Under the pieces are notes generated by a model that saw only the letters and a program-made list of their open reading frames with translations, made no database searches and was not told the origin of the DNA. A program made the translations under genes and the position numbers. A DNA stretch of 17,924 bases from JBEVNX01 sp040507895. Lineage in GTDB: Bacteria > Desulfobacterota > Binatia > JACPRU01. Location of the stretch: positions 1 through 17,924 of the forward strand of contig JBEVNX010000232.1 of the NCBI GenBank assembly GCA_040507895.1, given 5' to 3'. Every line of letters begins with the position of its first letter. The stretch's first letter is position 1. Shown here piece after piece: positions 1 to 10,200 of the stretch.

Positions 1-1
1 C

Positions 2-1069
2 GGCGAGGTGGCGCGAGCCGCGGCCGAGCGAGGGCCTGCCGGCCTCGCCGCGTTCACGGTGGAGCTCTTCCGGCCGCTGCAACCGATGCTGGCGCAGACG
101 GCCCTGGACCTCGACGCCGCGCTCGAAGAGCTCGGCGATGCGGCGCTCGAATGGAAGATCGACGGCGCCAGGGTCCAGATTCACAAGTCGGGTGACGACG
201 TCGCGGTCTACACGCGCAAGCGCAACGAGGTCACCTCGGCCGTGCCCGAGATCGTCGAAGCGGCGCGGGCGCTCCCCGCTCGCCAGTTGATCCTCGACGG
301 AGAGGCGATCGCGCTTCGCGGCGACGGCCATCCGCACCCGTTTCAGACCACGATGCGCCGTTTCGGACGTCGGATCGAGGACGCCGCGCTTCGTGCCGAG
401 CTGCCGCTGGCCACGTTCGCGTTCGACCTGCTGTGGCTCGACGGCGCGAGCCTTCTCGCCGCGCCGGCCGCGGGCCGTTGGGAAGCGCTGAGTCACACGA
501 TCCCGGCTTCGCTTCGCGTTCCTCGGCTCCGCTCGGCCGACCGCGAAGCGGCCGGCCGATTCCTCGAGGGCGCCCTCGCGGCGGGACACGAGGGCATCAT
601 GGCGAAGGCGCTCGATCTGCCGTACGAGGCGGGGAGGCGGGGCCAGGCTTGGCTCAAAGTGAAACCGGCGCACACCTTCGACCTCGTCGTGCTCGCGGCA
701 GAGTGGGGGCACGGCCGCCGCCATGGCCGGCTCAGCAACCTTCACCTCGGCGCGCGCAACCCCGCTTCGGGCGGATGGGTCATGCTCGGCAAGACCTTCA
801 AGGGCATGACCGACGAGATGCTCGCGTGGCAGACCGAGCGGTTGCTCGAGCTCGAGGTGTCGCGCGACTCATGGACGGTGTACGTTCGTCCGGAACTGGT
901 GGTCGAAGTGGCTTTCAACGACGTTCAGGCGAGCCCGCGCTATCCCGGCGGCCTCGCGCTGCGCTTCGCGAGGGTCAAGCGGTATCGGCCGGACAAGGCC
1001 GCCGCGGATGCGGACGACGTCGAGCATGTGCGGGCGCTTCTTCCTGCTTCCGAGGCTGATGGAGGGTGA
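2..1069 (+). CDS. ATP-dependent DNA ligase, 3' part (start lies upstream of window)
   Basis: Seals nicked DNA through an enzyme-AMP intermediate. The frame is open to the window edge, and the GTG at 8 is unlikely to be the true start, because the visible protein begins at the end of the N-terminal DNA-binding domain. Counting from that GTG as residue 1, adenylation motif I is EWKIDGARV, with the lysine that takes AMP at residue 50. LDGEAIA and FAFDLLWLDG follow, then EGIMAK and WLKVKP (motifs IV and V), then a complete C-terminal OB-fold region. The order matches archaeal and mycobacterial LigB-type ligases of about 510 aa, so roughly 150 residues are missing outside the window. It is followed after 4 nt by the SYLF gene, suggesting cotranscription, and it converges on the recCBD operon. 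The family call is firm; whether it is a replicative-type or accessory repair ligase cannot be decided here. Confidence 0.93.
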   Translation, partial: GEVARAAAERGPAGLAAFTVELFRPLQPMLAQTALDLDAALEELGDAALEWKIDGARVQIHKSGDDVAVYTRKRNEVTSAVPEIVEAARALPARQLILDGEAIALRGDGHPHPFQTTMRRFGRRIEDAALRAELPLATFAFDLLWLDGASLLAAPAAGRWEALSHTIPASLRVPRLRSADREAAGRFLEGALAAGHEGIMAKALDLPYEAGRRGQAWLKVKPAHTFDLVVLAAEWGHGRRHGRLSNLHLGARNPASGGWVMLGKTFKGMTDEMLAWQTERLLELEVSRDSWTVYVRPELVVEVAFNDVQASPRYPGGLALRFARVKRYRPDKAAADADDVEHVRALLPASEADGG

Positions 1070-1073
1070 TGGA

Positions 1074-1763
1074 ATGAAGAGGCGATTGTCGGCGATCCCG
1101 ATCGTGTTGCTGCTGCTCGCGATGCCCGCGCGGGGCGGCGACCTCGGGGATCTGGTGAGCGAAGCTCGGTCGGCGTTGCTCGATTTCTCCGTCGACCCCA
1201 ACCAGGGCGGGTTCAGGGACACTGCAAAACACGCCAAAGCGGTGCTCGTCATCCCACGGCTGCGAAAGGGCGGTCTCATCGTCGGGGGCTCGGGCGGCAG
1301 CGGCGTGCTGCTCGCTCGCGATCCGCAGAGCGGAGCGTGGAGCTATCCGGCGTTCTACACGATGAGCTCCGTGACGGTCGGAGCGCAAATCGGTGGTGAG
1401 GTCGCACAGATGATCCTCGTGGTCATGAGCGAGCGAGGGCTCGATTCGTTGCTGGCGTCTTCCGTCAAGCTCGGTACCGCCGTGGAAGTCGCGGCCGGCC
1501 CTGTCGGCACCGGCACCAGCGCCGCCACCGCCGACATCCTCGCCTACTCCCGTAGCAAGGGCTTGTTCGGCGGCGCGACCCTGGAAGGCGCATGGGTGAC
1601 CGAGCGCGAGGGCTGGAACCAGGAGTACTACGGTCAATCGGTGCGCTCGATCGAGATTCTGCGCAACCGCAAGGTCTCGAACGCTCAGGCCGACCCGCTT
1701 CGCGAGGTCGTCGCCAAGGTCACCGAGAGCGTTCCGACATCGCAGACCGCCTCGAGCCCGTGA
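1074..1763 (+). CDS. SYLF/Ysc84-domain lipid-binding protein, secreted
   Basis: A 229-aa protein of the SYLF (Ysc84, formerly DUF500) family, which in eukaryotes binds phosphoinositides and membranes; the bacterial role is poorly defined. The ATG at 1074 is chosen over an in-frame ATG at 1008 because it is preceded by GGAGGG at 1061-1066, does not overlap the ligase, and puts a signal peptide at the N-terminus: basic MKRR, a hydrophobic core over residues 6-17, then a small-residue region near residues 18-22. No lipobox cysteine is seen, so it is probably periplasmic or exported. The SYLF region runs from about residue 45 to 176, with AVLVIPRLRKGG, a glycine-rich GGSGGSG turn (71-77), WSYPAFYTM and YSRSKGLFGGATLEGAW near the end. 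The last 14 codons and stop overlap the end of recD on the other strand. Confidence 0.88.
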   Translation: MKRRLSAIPIVLLLLAMPARGGDLGDLVSEARSALLDFSVDPNQGGFRDTAKHAKAVLVIPRLRKGGLIVGGSGGSGVLLARDPQSGAWSYPAFYTMSSVTVGAQIGGEVAQMILVVMSERGLDSLLASSVKLGTAVEVAAGPVGTGTSAATADILAYSRSKGLFGGATLEGAWVTEREGWNQEYYGQSVRSIEILRNRKVSNAQADPLREVVAKVTESVPTSQTASSP

Positions 1764-3612
1764 CCGGCCACAGACGGGCGCAGAGCCCGCTGTCGCGGCG
1801 GGTCGGCGTGGCGATCGCGTGCGCGACCACGTCGGGAGTCGCGACGATCGTGACGCGCTCGCGGGCGCGTGTGACCGCCGTGTAGAAGAGCTCTCGCGTC
1901 AAAACGGGGGACGGCTTCTGGGGCAGCACGAGGACGACCTCGTCGAACTCGGATCCCTGGCTCTTGTGCACCGTCATCGCGAACGCCGTCTCGGCGCGGG
2001 GAAGGCGTGATAGCGCGACGAGGCGGCCGTCGCTCGCCGGGGCTCCGGTATCTCCGGCCCCGAACAACGTCGCCTTCGCGCCCGAGGCGTCTCGCACCAC
2101 GAGCCCGACGTCGCCGTTGAAGAGCCGTGTCGAGGGATCGTTCTCGGTGACCAGCAACAGGCGCCCGACGTAGTAGGGTTCTTCTAGGCGCACCCGCTCG
2201 CTCGTCGCCAGCGCGCGCTCAATGGCCTGGTTCATTGCCTCGGCCCCGTCGAGGCCCCTCCGGTGCGCGCACAGCACCCGGAAGCGGCCGAACGCCTCGA
2301 GCCGCTGCTCGGGCGTGGAGGCTTCGAGGCAGGCGGCGTAGCGGTCCGAGGCGAGCAGGCTCACTTGACGGGCGAGCGCGCTCGCCGATTCGACGAGAAC
2401 CACCCCGGGGAAACCATCCGCGCGGAGCGCCGCGAGAGCTGCTTCGGTGTTCGCTTCCTGGATCGCCCCGGCCAATGCGCCGATTCCGGGATGGTCGCGG
2501 AAGCGGCGACTCTCGCGGAGATACACGATCGAGTCGGCGAGCGGCGGACCGTCGTCCCGTGTCGGGACGTCGTCGCCCGCCAGCGCGCGAACCTCCGCGG
2601 CGACCGGGGCCGACAGGCTAGTCGAGCGCTCGGCCTCCGTCCCGCCGCAGATGTCAGTAAGTACCGAGCCGGCCTCGACGGAGGCGAGCTGGTCGCGGTC
2701 GCCGAGGAGCACGACGCGGGCCGCGGCAGGCACGGCGGAGAGCAGCCGGTTCATCAGAGCCAGATCGACCATCGACGCTTCGTCGACGATGACGGCATCG
2801 GTGGCGAGCGGCCGTTCGGGGCCGTGGCGAAACGCGCCATCCGGAGTTGCGCCGAGCGCGCGATGGATCGTCGCGCTCTCGTCCGCTATCGCCGCACGGG
2901 TGGCGGCGCTCACGTCCAGGCTCCCACGGCTCTCGCGAACCGACTCGCGCAGCCGCGCGGCGGCCTTGCCGGTCGGCGCCAGCAGCAGCACTCGCGGAAC
3001 GCGCTGGCCCCGGCTTAACGCTTGCTCGACCAGCAAGGCGAGGATACGCGTCACGGTCCAGGTTTTTCCGGTCCCGGGGCCGCCGGCGATGATCGTGAAA
3101 CGGCGAAGCAGCGCCAGCGCGGCACCCACCCGCTGCCAGTCCGGCGTGTCGCTCGCGGCGGGGAACAGCCGGCGGAGCCCGGCGCGTAGGACGTCCGCGT
3201 TCACGTCGTCGCCCCGAGCGCCGGCGCGGTCGACGAGCCGGCTCGCGAGCTCGGTTTCGTGGAGGTGATACCGACGGAGGTACACGCGCGTACCCTCGAC
3301 CACGAGCGGCGACGCGCCGGCCGTGGTGCACGTCAAGGGGCTGGCCGCGACGGCGGCCGCCCAGGTGCCGGCCTCCGGATACGCATATTCGGTCAGCGCA
3401 TCGCCGCCGTCTTCGGCACGCGGCGCGGTGTTGCCGAGCGCGGCGAGGTCGAGGCAAACATGGGCTTCGCGGACCCGATTCGCCGCGAGCGCCGCGGCGA
3501 GCAGCACTTCCGGCCGGCTCTCGCCGGCGATGCGGCCGAGAGTGCGCGCGAAGTGATCGTCGAGCGGCGAGAGGAGGCCGTGGTGGCGCAGAAGATCGAG
3601 CGTGGGCATCAT
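1720..3612 (-). CDS. recD: RecBCD enzyme subunit RecD (5'-3' helicase)
   Basis: The 630-aa SF1B helicase subunit of exonuclease V, close to E. coli RecD in length (608 aa). It drives 5'-3' translocation in the RecBCD complex during double-strand break resection. Visible motifs are Walker A GGPGTGKT at residues 177-184, APTGKAAARL (motif Ia) near 212-221, Walker B VIVDEAS at 274-280, GDRDQL at 304-309, HKSQGSEFD at 549-557 and TAVTRARERV (motif VI) at 578-587. The frame is open for 209 more codons upstream, but the ATG at 3612 is chosen: it overlaps the recB stop as ATGA and has an AGGCGG Shine-Dalgarno just upstream. The conserved family end (GLCARLW) is followed by about 15 extra residues, and that tail is the part that overlaps the 3' end of the convergent SYLF gene. 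Confidence 0.95.
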   Translation of the reverse strand: MMPTLDLLRHHGLLSPLDDHFARTLGRIAGESRPEVLLAAALAANRVREAHVCLDLAALGNTAPRAEDGGDALTEYAYPEAGTWAAAVAASPLTCTTAGASPLVVEGTRVYLRRYHLHETELASRLVDRAGARGDDVNADVLRAGLRRLFPAASDTPDWQRVGAALALLRRFTIIAGGPGTGKTWTVTRILALLVEQALSRGQRVPRVLLLAPTGKAAARLRESVRESRGSLDVSAATRAAIADESATIHRALGATPDGAFRHGPERPLATDAVIVDEASMVDLALMNRLLSAVPAAARVVLLGDRDQLASVEAGSVLTDICGGTEAERSTSLSAPVAAEVRALAGDDVPTRDDGPPLADSIVYLRESRRFRDHPGIGALAGAIQEANTEAALAALRADGFPGVVLVESASALARQVSLLASDRYAACLEASTPEQRLEAFGRFRVLCAHRRGLDGAEAMNQAIERALATSERVRLEEPYYVGRLLLVTENDPSTRLFNGDVGLVVRDASGAKATLFGAGDTGAPASDGRLVALSRLPRAETAFAMTVHKSQGSEFDEVVLVLPQKPSPVLTRELFYTAVTRARERVTIVATPDVVAHAIATPTRRDSGLCARLWPVTGSRRSAMSERSR

Positions 3613-6600
3613 CGGACCGCCTCGGCGGGGTCGTGGATCAGCCGCGACAGCGCCGCGATGCGCCGCGCCGGTGGGTGATCGAAGTAGACGCCGGTCTCGC
3701 CGTCTCCCCGAGGGACGACGCCGCGCAGAAAGACGTAGAGGACGCCTCCGAAGTGGCGGTCGTAGTCGTAGTGCGACCGGCGACGTCGCAGGTAGCGATC
3801 GAGCATGGCGACGTAGAGATGGTATTGAAGGATGTAGTGGTGCGATGCCATCGCGACGGCGAGGCGATCCCGCCGATAGCCGTCCACCGCCGATCCGAGG
3901 AAGTTGGACTTCCAATCGACGAGGAAGAATCGGCCGGCATGCTCGAACACGAGGTCGACGTAGCCCCGGAGATAGCCGGCCACCTCGCGGAAACCGAGAG
4001 CGGCCACGCGATCCGCATAGCCGATCGGCACCGCGGCAGACGGGTGTGCGGAGAACACGGCGCCGAGCGATTCCGGCCGCAGGCGTGACCGCGCGCTCTC
4101 GCTGCCGAGCGGCAGCGTGAACTCCATCTCGCTCGAACGGCACTCGAGCGGCACGTCGACCAGTCGCAGACGGAGCTCCCCCGCGCGGAGCGTTGTCTCG
4201 AGGAGCGCTTCGAGGGCACGCTCGAGCGGCCCCTTCCAACCCGGATCGAATCCGAAGCCGGCCAGCCGCTCCTCGATGACTCGACCGAGCTCCGACCGAT
4301 CGCGCCGGGCGAAGTCGATCCTTTCGAGGATCTCGTGCAGTAGCGACCCGGCTCGGGCGCCCGCCGGAAAGTCCGCGAGCGGCGACACTTCCCCTTCGCT
4401 CGCAGTGTCGACGGCGCGTGGCTCAACGTCCACCTCGTCCAAGTCGAAACCTTCTCGCGCAGACGTGCTCAGCCGGCGATCTGCGGCCGCGAGCGCGGTG
4501 AAGCTCGCCGTACGCCACGAGCCGTCGAGCGTGCCGCGCTCGAAGCGGGCAAGCTCGAGATCGTCCCGCGACCGAGCTTCGCCGCGATAGGCGGGCCCGT
4601 CGAGCGCGAGCTTGCGGATCGCGATCGTCCCACCGGATTCACGCGCCAAGCTTTCGAGCTCCCGCAGCATGCTTGCGTCCTTGCGGGTATCCACACGGGG
4701 TGGAGCCAGGAAATGACCGAGAGACGACTCCTTCGCCGTCTTGAACCCGCCCCAGACGAGCGAGCACTGATGCCGCGCGCGTGTCAGGGCGACGTAGAGC
4801 AGCCGCAGGTTCTCGGCTCGGGCTTCGCCGGAGGCGAGCTGCCGATGCGCCGCCAGATCGGCCGAGCCGAGATCGAGGGCGAGCCGGCCGTCGTCGTCGT
4901 GGTATCGCACGTGCTTGAGGTCGTCACCGAAGGGTTCCGACTTCACCCAGAGGTACGGGCAGTAGACGAACGGCCACTCGAGCCCCTTCGCCTTGTGGAT
5001 GGTCGTCAGCACCACGGCCTCGGCGTCGCTCTCGAGCCGGATCTGCGCCTTCTCGGGAGCGAGCTCGCCCGCCGCGCCGGCATCGTCGATCTCGTGCCGA
5101 AGCCAATCGACGAGCTCGTGTGGCCCGCGGTGACCCGAGAGCGCCGATTCGTGCAGGAGCTCGGCGAGGTGCAGCACGTTGGTGAGGCGCCGCTCGCCCT
5201 GCGGGAGGCCGAGAACGGCGGCGGCGATCTTTCCGCCTCCAGGCTGCTCGTCGTCGAGAATCCGCCGCATCATTCGCATGAAGCCGTGGCGGATCCAGTC
5301 CGTATTCCATTCGAGGAAGCGGGTGGCATGGCGGTCCCATTCCTCGTCGCGCGCGCCGACTTCGCAGAGGCGATTGGCGCTGAGCCCGATCAGGGAAGTC
5401 GCCAGCGCGGCGCGCACCAGCTTCGCGTTCGTCGGATCGGCAGCGGCGCTCAACACGGTCAGGAGATCGTGCGCTTCCGCGCTCTCGAACACGCTGCGGT
5501 CTCCGCTCAGCACCGTGGGTATCCCGAGAGCGTGCAGCGCCTCTTGAACCGTGCGCGCTTGCAAGTTGGTCCGGCAGAGCACGGCGATGTCTCCCGGATG
5601 CACGGGCCGCAGCATGGCCGACGCGCGCTCCGGGATCGCCAGCCGCCGTTCGAGCAGACGCACGATGTCCGCGGCCACCGCGAGCGGCAGCTCGGCGATC
5701 CGTTCCCGGTTGAGGTAGCCGCGCGAGCCGCGCCCGTCGTCACTCGGCAAAAAGAGGATGCGCAGCGGCGCAGTCATCTCGTCCGGCGGCCCAAGCACGT
5801 CGATGCGGTCGGCCGGAGCGTCGACGGCGACGTATTCGATGCCGGGCACGAGGAAGGGGTCCGCGCTACGCCCGAAGAAGAGATTCAAAGCGCGCAAGAG
5901 CCCCGGGTCGGAGCGGTGGTTAACGGTCAGCGCGTGTCGCGCCGTCGCAGCCTTCTGGCCGACCAGGTAGGTGTGCACGTCCGCGCCACGAAACGCGTAG
6001 ATCGCTTGTTTGGGGTCGCCGACCAACACCAGCGGCTCGCCGGCGTCCAGCCACACGCGCTTGAAGATCTCGTACTGGACCGCGTCGGTGTCCTGGAACT
6101 CGTCGACTAGCGCCGCTGCATAGCGTGCGCGGATTCGTCCGGCGAGATCGCCGCCATGCTCGCCGTGGAGCGCCTCGTGGACGCGCTGCAACAGGTCGTC
6201 GAAGGAGAGCAGCGAGCGGCGCCCTTTGCGAAGCGCGATTTTCCGGGGGACCTCGCGGACGAGCTCGCGCTTCAGCGCGAGCTCACGGGCGGCCAGCGAG
6301 GCGACGATCGCACGATCGATCCGCCACAGCTCCTCGCAGAGATCGAAGAAGCGGTGTGTGGGAGGCCGAAAGCCCTTCTTCGTGCCGGCCGCGAGACCGC
6401 TGCGCGAGAGGTGCTGGAACCGCACGTCCTCGCCGAGAGGCAGGGAAGCAGAGAGCTCTCCGTCGAGGAGACGGATCCAGTTCTCCACAGCCTCGGCGCG
6501 ATAGGTCGTTCGATTGAGCGCAGGCGAGTCGCGCAGAATCTTCTCGACGGCGCCGCGGTCGGCAGCCCAGGCGGCAAGCACGGCGTCGCGGGCGCGACGC

Positions 6601-7238
6601 CAGAGCGCCAGGTCCGCGAGCGGCGGCGCCTCGGCAGTTTCCGGGACGATCCGCATGTGTGGGTCGCCCAGTACCTTGCGCACGAGATTCCCGAGGCTCG
6701 ATGGCTGGAGACCGATCGTCGCGAGGTGGCCGACGAAGCCGTCGTCCGCGCCAGCAAGGGTGCGCACCCAGAAGTCGCGCAAAACCTCTTCTCGCAGCGG
6801 CCGCTCGTCGGTGAGCAGCTCGGCGTCGAAGGGCACGGAGCTCTCGAACGCCTGCTCCTGCAGCACGCGCTGACAGAAACCGTGGATCGTCGAGATCGCC
6901 GCCTCGTCGAAGCTTTGCAGCGCCAGAGCGAGCCGCGCGGCATCGGCAGCCGCGTGCTCGCGCCGACGAGCGAGCAGATCGCTGACATCACGATCGACGC
7001 TCGCCACCATCGAAGGATCCTTGCAGCCCAGCAGCGCCATGGCGATTCGCGAGCGGATGCGGTCGCGAAGCTCCGCAGTGGCGGCATTCGTGTAGGTGAC
7101 CACCAGGATCCGCTCGACGCCGAGCCCGTGCTCGAGCAGCAGACGTACGAACAGCGTGGTGATCGCGTGCGTCTTGCCCGTGCCCGCGCTCGCTTCGACG
7201 AGATGCGTGCCAAGAAGCTCCACGTCGAGCAGGCTCAT
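3609..7238 (-). CDS. recB: RecBCD enzyme subunit RecB (3'-5' helicase and nuclease)
   Basis: A 1209-aa UvrD/Rep-type SF1A helicase with a C-terminal RecB nuclease domain, comparable to E. coli RecB (1180 aa). Helicase motifs in order: EASAGTGKTHAI with Walker A at 16-23, STIHGFCQRVL at 116-126, SFDDLL at 345-350, DEFQDTD (Walker B) at 379-385, GDPKQAIYAFRGAD at 407-420, IHKAKGLEW at 747-755 and YVALTRAR (motif VI) at 815-822. The nuclease domain keeps the metal and catalytic residues: His968 in GSLLHEIL, Asp1095 in GYVDLVF, and Asp1108 and Lys1110 in DWKSN, followed by the QYHLYV motif near 1138. It should therefore be an active nuclease. The ATG at 7238 overlaps the recC stop (ATGA) and removes a 59-residue Arg/Gly/Pro-rich extension that reads the end of recC in another frame. 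The gene ends in an ATGA overlap with recD. Confidence 0.96.
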   Translation of the reverse strand: MSLLDVELLGTHLVEASAGTGKTHAITTLFVRLLLEHGLGVERILVVTYTNAATAELRDRIRSRIAMALLGCKDPSMVASVDRDVSDLLARRREHAAADAARLALALQSFDEAAISTIHGFCQRVLQEQAFESSVPFDAELLTDERPLREEVLRDFWVRTLAGADDGFVGHLATIGLQPSSLGNLVRKVLGDPHMRIVPETAEAPPLADLALWRRARDAVLAAWAADRGAVEKILRDSPALNRTTYRAEAVENWIRLLDGELSASLPLGEDVRFQHLSRSGLAAGTKKGFRPPTHRFFDLCEELWRIDRAIVASLAARELALKRELVREVPRKIALRKGRRSLLSFDDLLQRVHEALHGEHGGDLAGRIRARYAAALVDEFQDTDAVQYEIFKRVWLDAGEPLVLVGDPKQAIYAFRGADVHTYLVGQKAATARHALTVNHRSDPGLLRALNLFFGRSADPFLVPGIEYVAVDAPADRIDVLGPPDEMTAPLRILFLPSDDGRGSRGYLNRERIAELPLAVAADIVRLLERRLAIPERASAMLRPVHPGDIAVLCRTNLQARTVQEALHALGIPTVLSGDRSVFESAEAHDLLTVLSAAADPTNAKLVRAALATSLIGLSANRLCEVGARDEEWDRHATRFLEWNTDWIRHGFMRMMRRILDDEQPGGGKIAAAVLGLPQGERRLTNVLHLAELLHESALSGHRGPHELVDWLRHEIDDAGAAGELAPEKAQIRLESDAEAVVLTTIHKAKGLEWPFVYCPYLWVKSEPFGDDLKHVRYHDDDGRLALDLGSADLAAHRQLASGEARAENLRLLYVALTRARHQCSLVWGGFKTAKESSLGHFLAPPRVDTRKDASMLRELESLARESGGTIAIRKLALDGPAYRGEARSRDDLELARFERGTLDGSWRTASFTALAAADRRLSTSAREGFDLDEVDVEPRAVDTASEGEVSPLADFPAGARAGSLLHEILERIDFARRDRSELGRVIEERLAGFGFDPGWKGPLERALEALLETTLRAGELRLRLVDVPLECRSSEMEFTLPLGSESARSRLRPESLGAVFSAHPSAAVPIGYADRVAALGFREVAGYLRGYVDLVFEHAGRFFLVDWKSNFLGSAVDGYRRDRLAVAMASHHYILQYHLYVAMLDRYLRRRRSHYDYDRHFGGVLYVFLRGVVPRGDGETGVYFDHPPARRIAALSRLIHDPAEAVR

Positions 7239-10200
7239 TCGCTCGGTTCCCGGTGCTCGAGCAGCGCCGACAGCACCTCCTCGGCGAGCAAGCGGAAGCC
7301 CGGGTCCCGGTCCGGGCGGTAGTGCTCGCCGAAAAGCTTCTTCACGTAATGATCCCCGGCTTCCCCGCCATGCTCGGCGTCGGCCGCAAACGCCGCTCGC
7401 GCCTTCTCCAGGCAACGGCGCTCGGCATCCGCTTCGCCGCGCCGCCGTGCCTCGCGCAGGTCGCGCATGAAGGCGCGCGAGGTCTCTGGAAAGAAGGGCG
7501 AGGGCCGTTCTGCGGCTTGGCGGTGGAGCAGGACCAGGCGTTCGAGCTCGCCCGCCGCGTTGGCGACGGGTACGAACCGAGCTTCGACCTCCTCGTGCTC
7601 GTTCGCGGGCTGCCCGAGCAGGATCGTCCGGCGCGCGACGCCCGGGGGAGCCACCAATTGCAGCACCAGATGGCGAAGCCAGAGCGCGAGCTCATGCTTG
7701 CGGCCGAGTCGGGAGAAGCGCCAGCTCACCTGGCCGCAGGCCCACACGTCGCGCAACACCCCGTACAGGCGGAGGCCGCCGACGTCGAGGTCGACGGGAA
7801 TCGGCTCGAGTCGCGGCTCAGCCGTGAGTTGCCGGACCCGATCGGCGATGCGGCGCGCGGCCGGCGCGACCTCGGCGTACACAGCCTGGCCGAGGGCGCC
7901 GGGCGGCAACAACCCGCGGGCGCGGAGCGCAGCCCGTCCTTGCTCGAGGCTGGCGCCCGCGACGAGCTCGGACAGCAGGTGGTCTCCGAGGCCCCAACGT
8001 TCGAGCGCGTCGATCTCGAGCGGCTCCCGGTCGGCGAGCAGACCCGCCTCGAGGCCGAGGAACAGACCCAGTCGATGCTGACAGAACCAGCGTGAGGGAT
8101 GGACGAGAAAGCGCTCGAGGTCGTCGAGGGATACCGCGACGGCCTCCACGCGGTCATCGGAGATCGGGCCCTCGACGAAGCTCGGCGGCGTCGTCGCGGC
8201 GTTGCGTTCCGCGCACGCCCCTTCGAAGGCAGCCGTCGAGTAGCTGAACAACCGACGGTCCTCGCGATCCTTGCGGAACGGAGCCGGGCTGAAGGGCTGC
8301 AGGGGGTGCTGAACGACGAGTCGGCGCACGAGCTCGGCGCGACGCGTGACCGCGTCCGCCGCGGGGTTCGAGTCGAGCACGAACGACTCCGAGAGCGCGT
8401 CGATCACGTCGTTCACCACGACCGACGGCGGGATGACGGAGTTGTCGCGGACGCTGCGCCCCACGTAGCTCACGAGCAGCCGCTCGCGAGCCGACAGCAA
8501 CGTCTCGAGGAATGCGTAGCGGTCGTCATCGCGCCGCGAGCGATCGCCGCGACGCGGCTCCCTCGCCGTGAGATCAAAGCCCGGTGGCCGAGCGATGCGC
8601 GGGAACGCCCCGTCGTTCATGCCGAGCAAGCACAAGACGCGGAATGGGATCGACCGCATCGGAACGATCGCGCAGAACGTCACTCCCGCAGAGAGAAACC
8701 CCGAGGGTGCCGAGGTCTCGTCGATCTCGCGGGCGAGCTCAGGAACGAGCGTTTCGACGTGAATCGGCTCCAGAAAGCCGCTCGCCTCCGCCCGCGCCGA
8801 GAGCGCGGCGATGCCGCGCCGGATGCGGCGATGCTGGTCGACGACGTCCCCGCTCGCTTCGAGCAGCCGCTCGAGAAGCTCGCCGAGCTCGCGGGCTAGC
8901 TCGGTGACGGGGAGAGGTCGCTGATAGAGCCGACGAAACGAAAAGAGCGTTTCGCAGAACTCCGCCAGCTTGCCGAGCGACTCCCCCTGCGTGCCTTCGA
9001 TGCCGTCGACGGGCAGCACGCCGCCGAACAGCTCGCGGCCTCGGCCTGGCATCGCGAAACCGAGCAGCAGCCGGTCGAGGCCGAAGCGCCAGGTATTCTC
9101 GCGGATCGCGAGCTGTCCTTCCCCCTCACGGTGCATCTCATCGACGCCCCAGCGGATGCCGGCGCGATCGATCCAGCTGCGTAGGGTATCGAGCTCGTGG
9201 GCTTGAATGTCGAAGCGCGCTCGCACGGGCTCCATGGCGAGCAAATCGAACACTTCGGGCGCGGACAAGCGCCCGCGGAGAGCTTCGAGGATCCGGAAGA
9301 ACGCATCGATCACCCGCTCCGACGCGCGCGAGGCGCGATCCGCGACGTGGTAAGGGATCGAGGGGCGGCTGCGATCCGCGGAGAACACCGCGTCGACGTA
9401 CGGCGCATACTCGTCGATCGAAGGAGCGAGCACGACCACGTGGCGCGGCTCGAGCGTGCGGTCCGCGTCGAAGAGCGCGAGCAGCTGATCGTGCATCACT
9501 TCGACCTCACGCATCGGCGAATGGCAGGAGTGGATGCGGATCGACGAATCGGCGAGCCCGGCACCTTCGGTGAGAAGGAGGCGCGGCGTATGGGCGACGG
9601 CGAGCGGGTCGACGAGGTTCAGCACGTCGGATTGTAGCGCCTCGAGCATGGTCGCCGGCGCTCCGGGCGGCGCCGGGTCGAGGAAGAGCTCGTCGGGCTC
9701 GTCGTAGTCCACCTCCTCGAGAAGATCCTGGAATTCCCGCCCGAGCTTGCCGAGCGAAGCGACCAGGGGATGTCCGTGATCGACGTTCGCGGAGGAAACG
9801 AGGTCGAGCTCCAGCTGTCCGCTTGCGTGCGCGAGGACCGCGCGCTTGCGCGCGACGGTCCCGCCCATGAACTCGCGCGAAGGCGTGAGCAGGAATAGAT
9901 GCACGTCGAGCCGGCCGGCGAGCGCGGCGAAGGCCCTCAAATACAGAGGCGCGAGTGTCGTAACGCCGAAGATCGAGAGGCGCGCGGGAAGGCCTGGCAC
10001 CCGCCCGCCCGGTCTCGAGAGCCTCTCGATCAACGCATCGACGCGCGCTGCCAAGTGCGCCCCGGGCGCCGCGCGGACGCATTCCCGCCAGAGGATCGGT
10101 TGCCAGGCCTCGTCGCCGTCTCGTCCGCCACGTTCCCAGGAACGGATCAGATCGGGCCGATAGAGCACGTAGCGGTCGAAGACCGCGGCGATGCGCAACG

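Noticed and set aside
3613..4239. 209-codon upstream extension of recD
   Set aside because: It reads recB in another frame and is Arg/Pro-rich; the ATG overlapping the recB stop gives the normal RecD length.
4713..7322. Long plus-strand open frames opposite recB (for example 4713-6110 and 6156-7322)
   Set aside because: They are antisense shadows produced by GC-rich codon use; the minus strand carries full helicase and nuclease motifs, and the antisense translations match no family.
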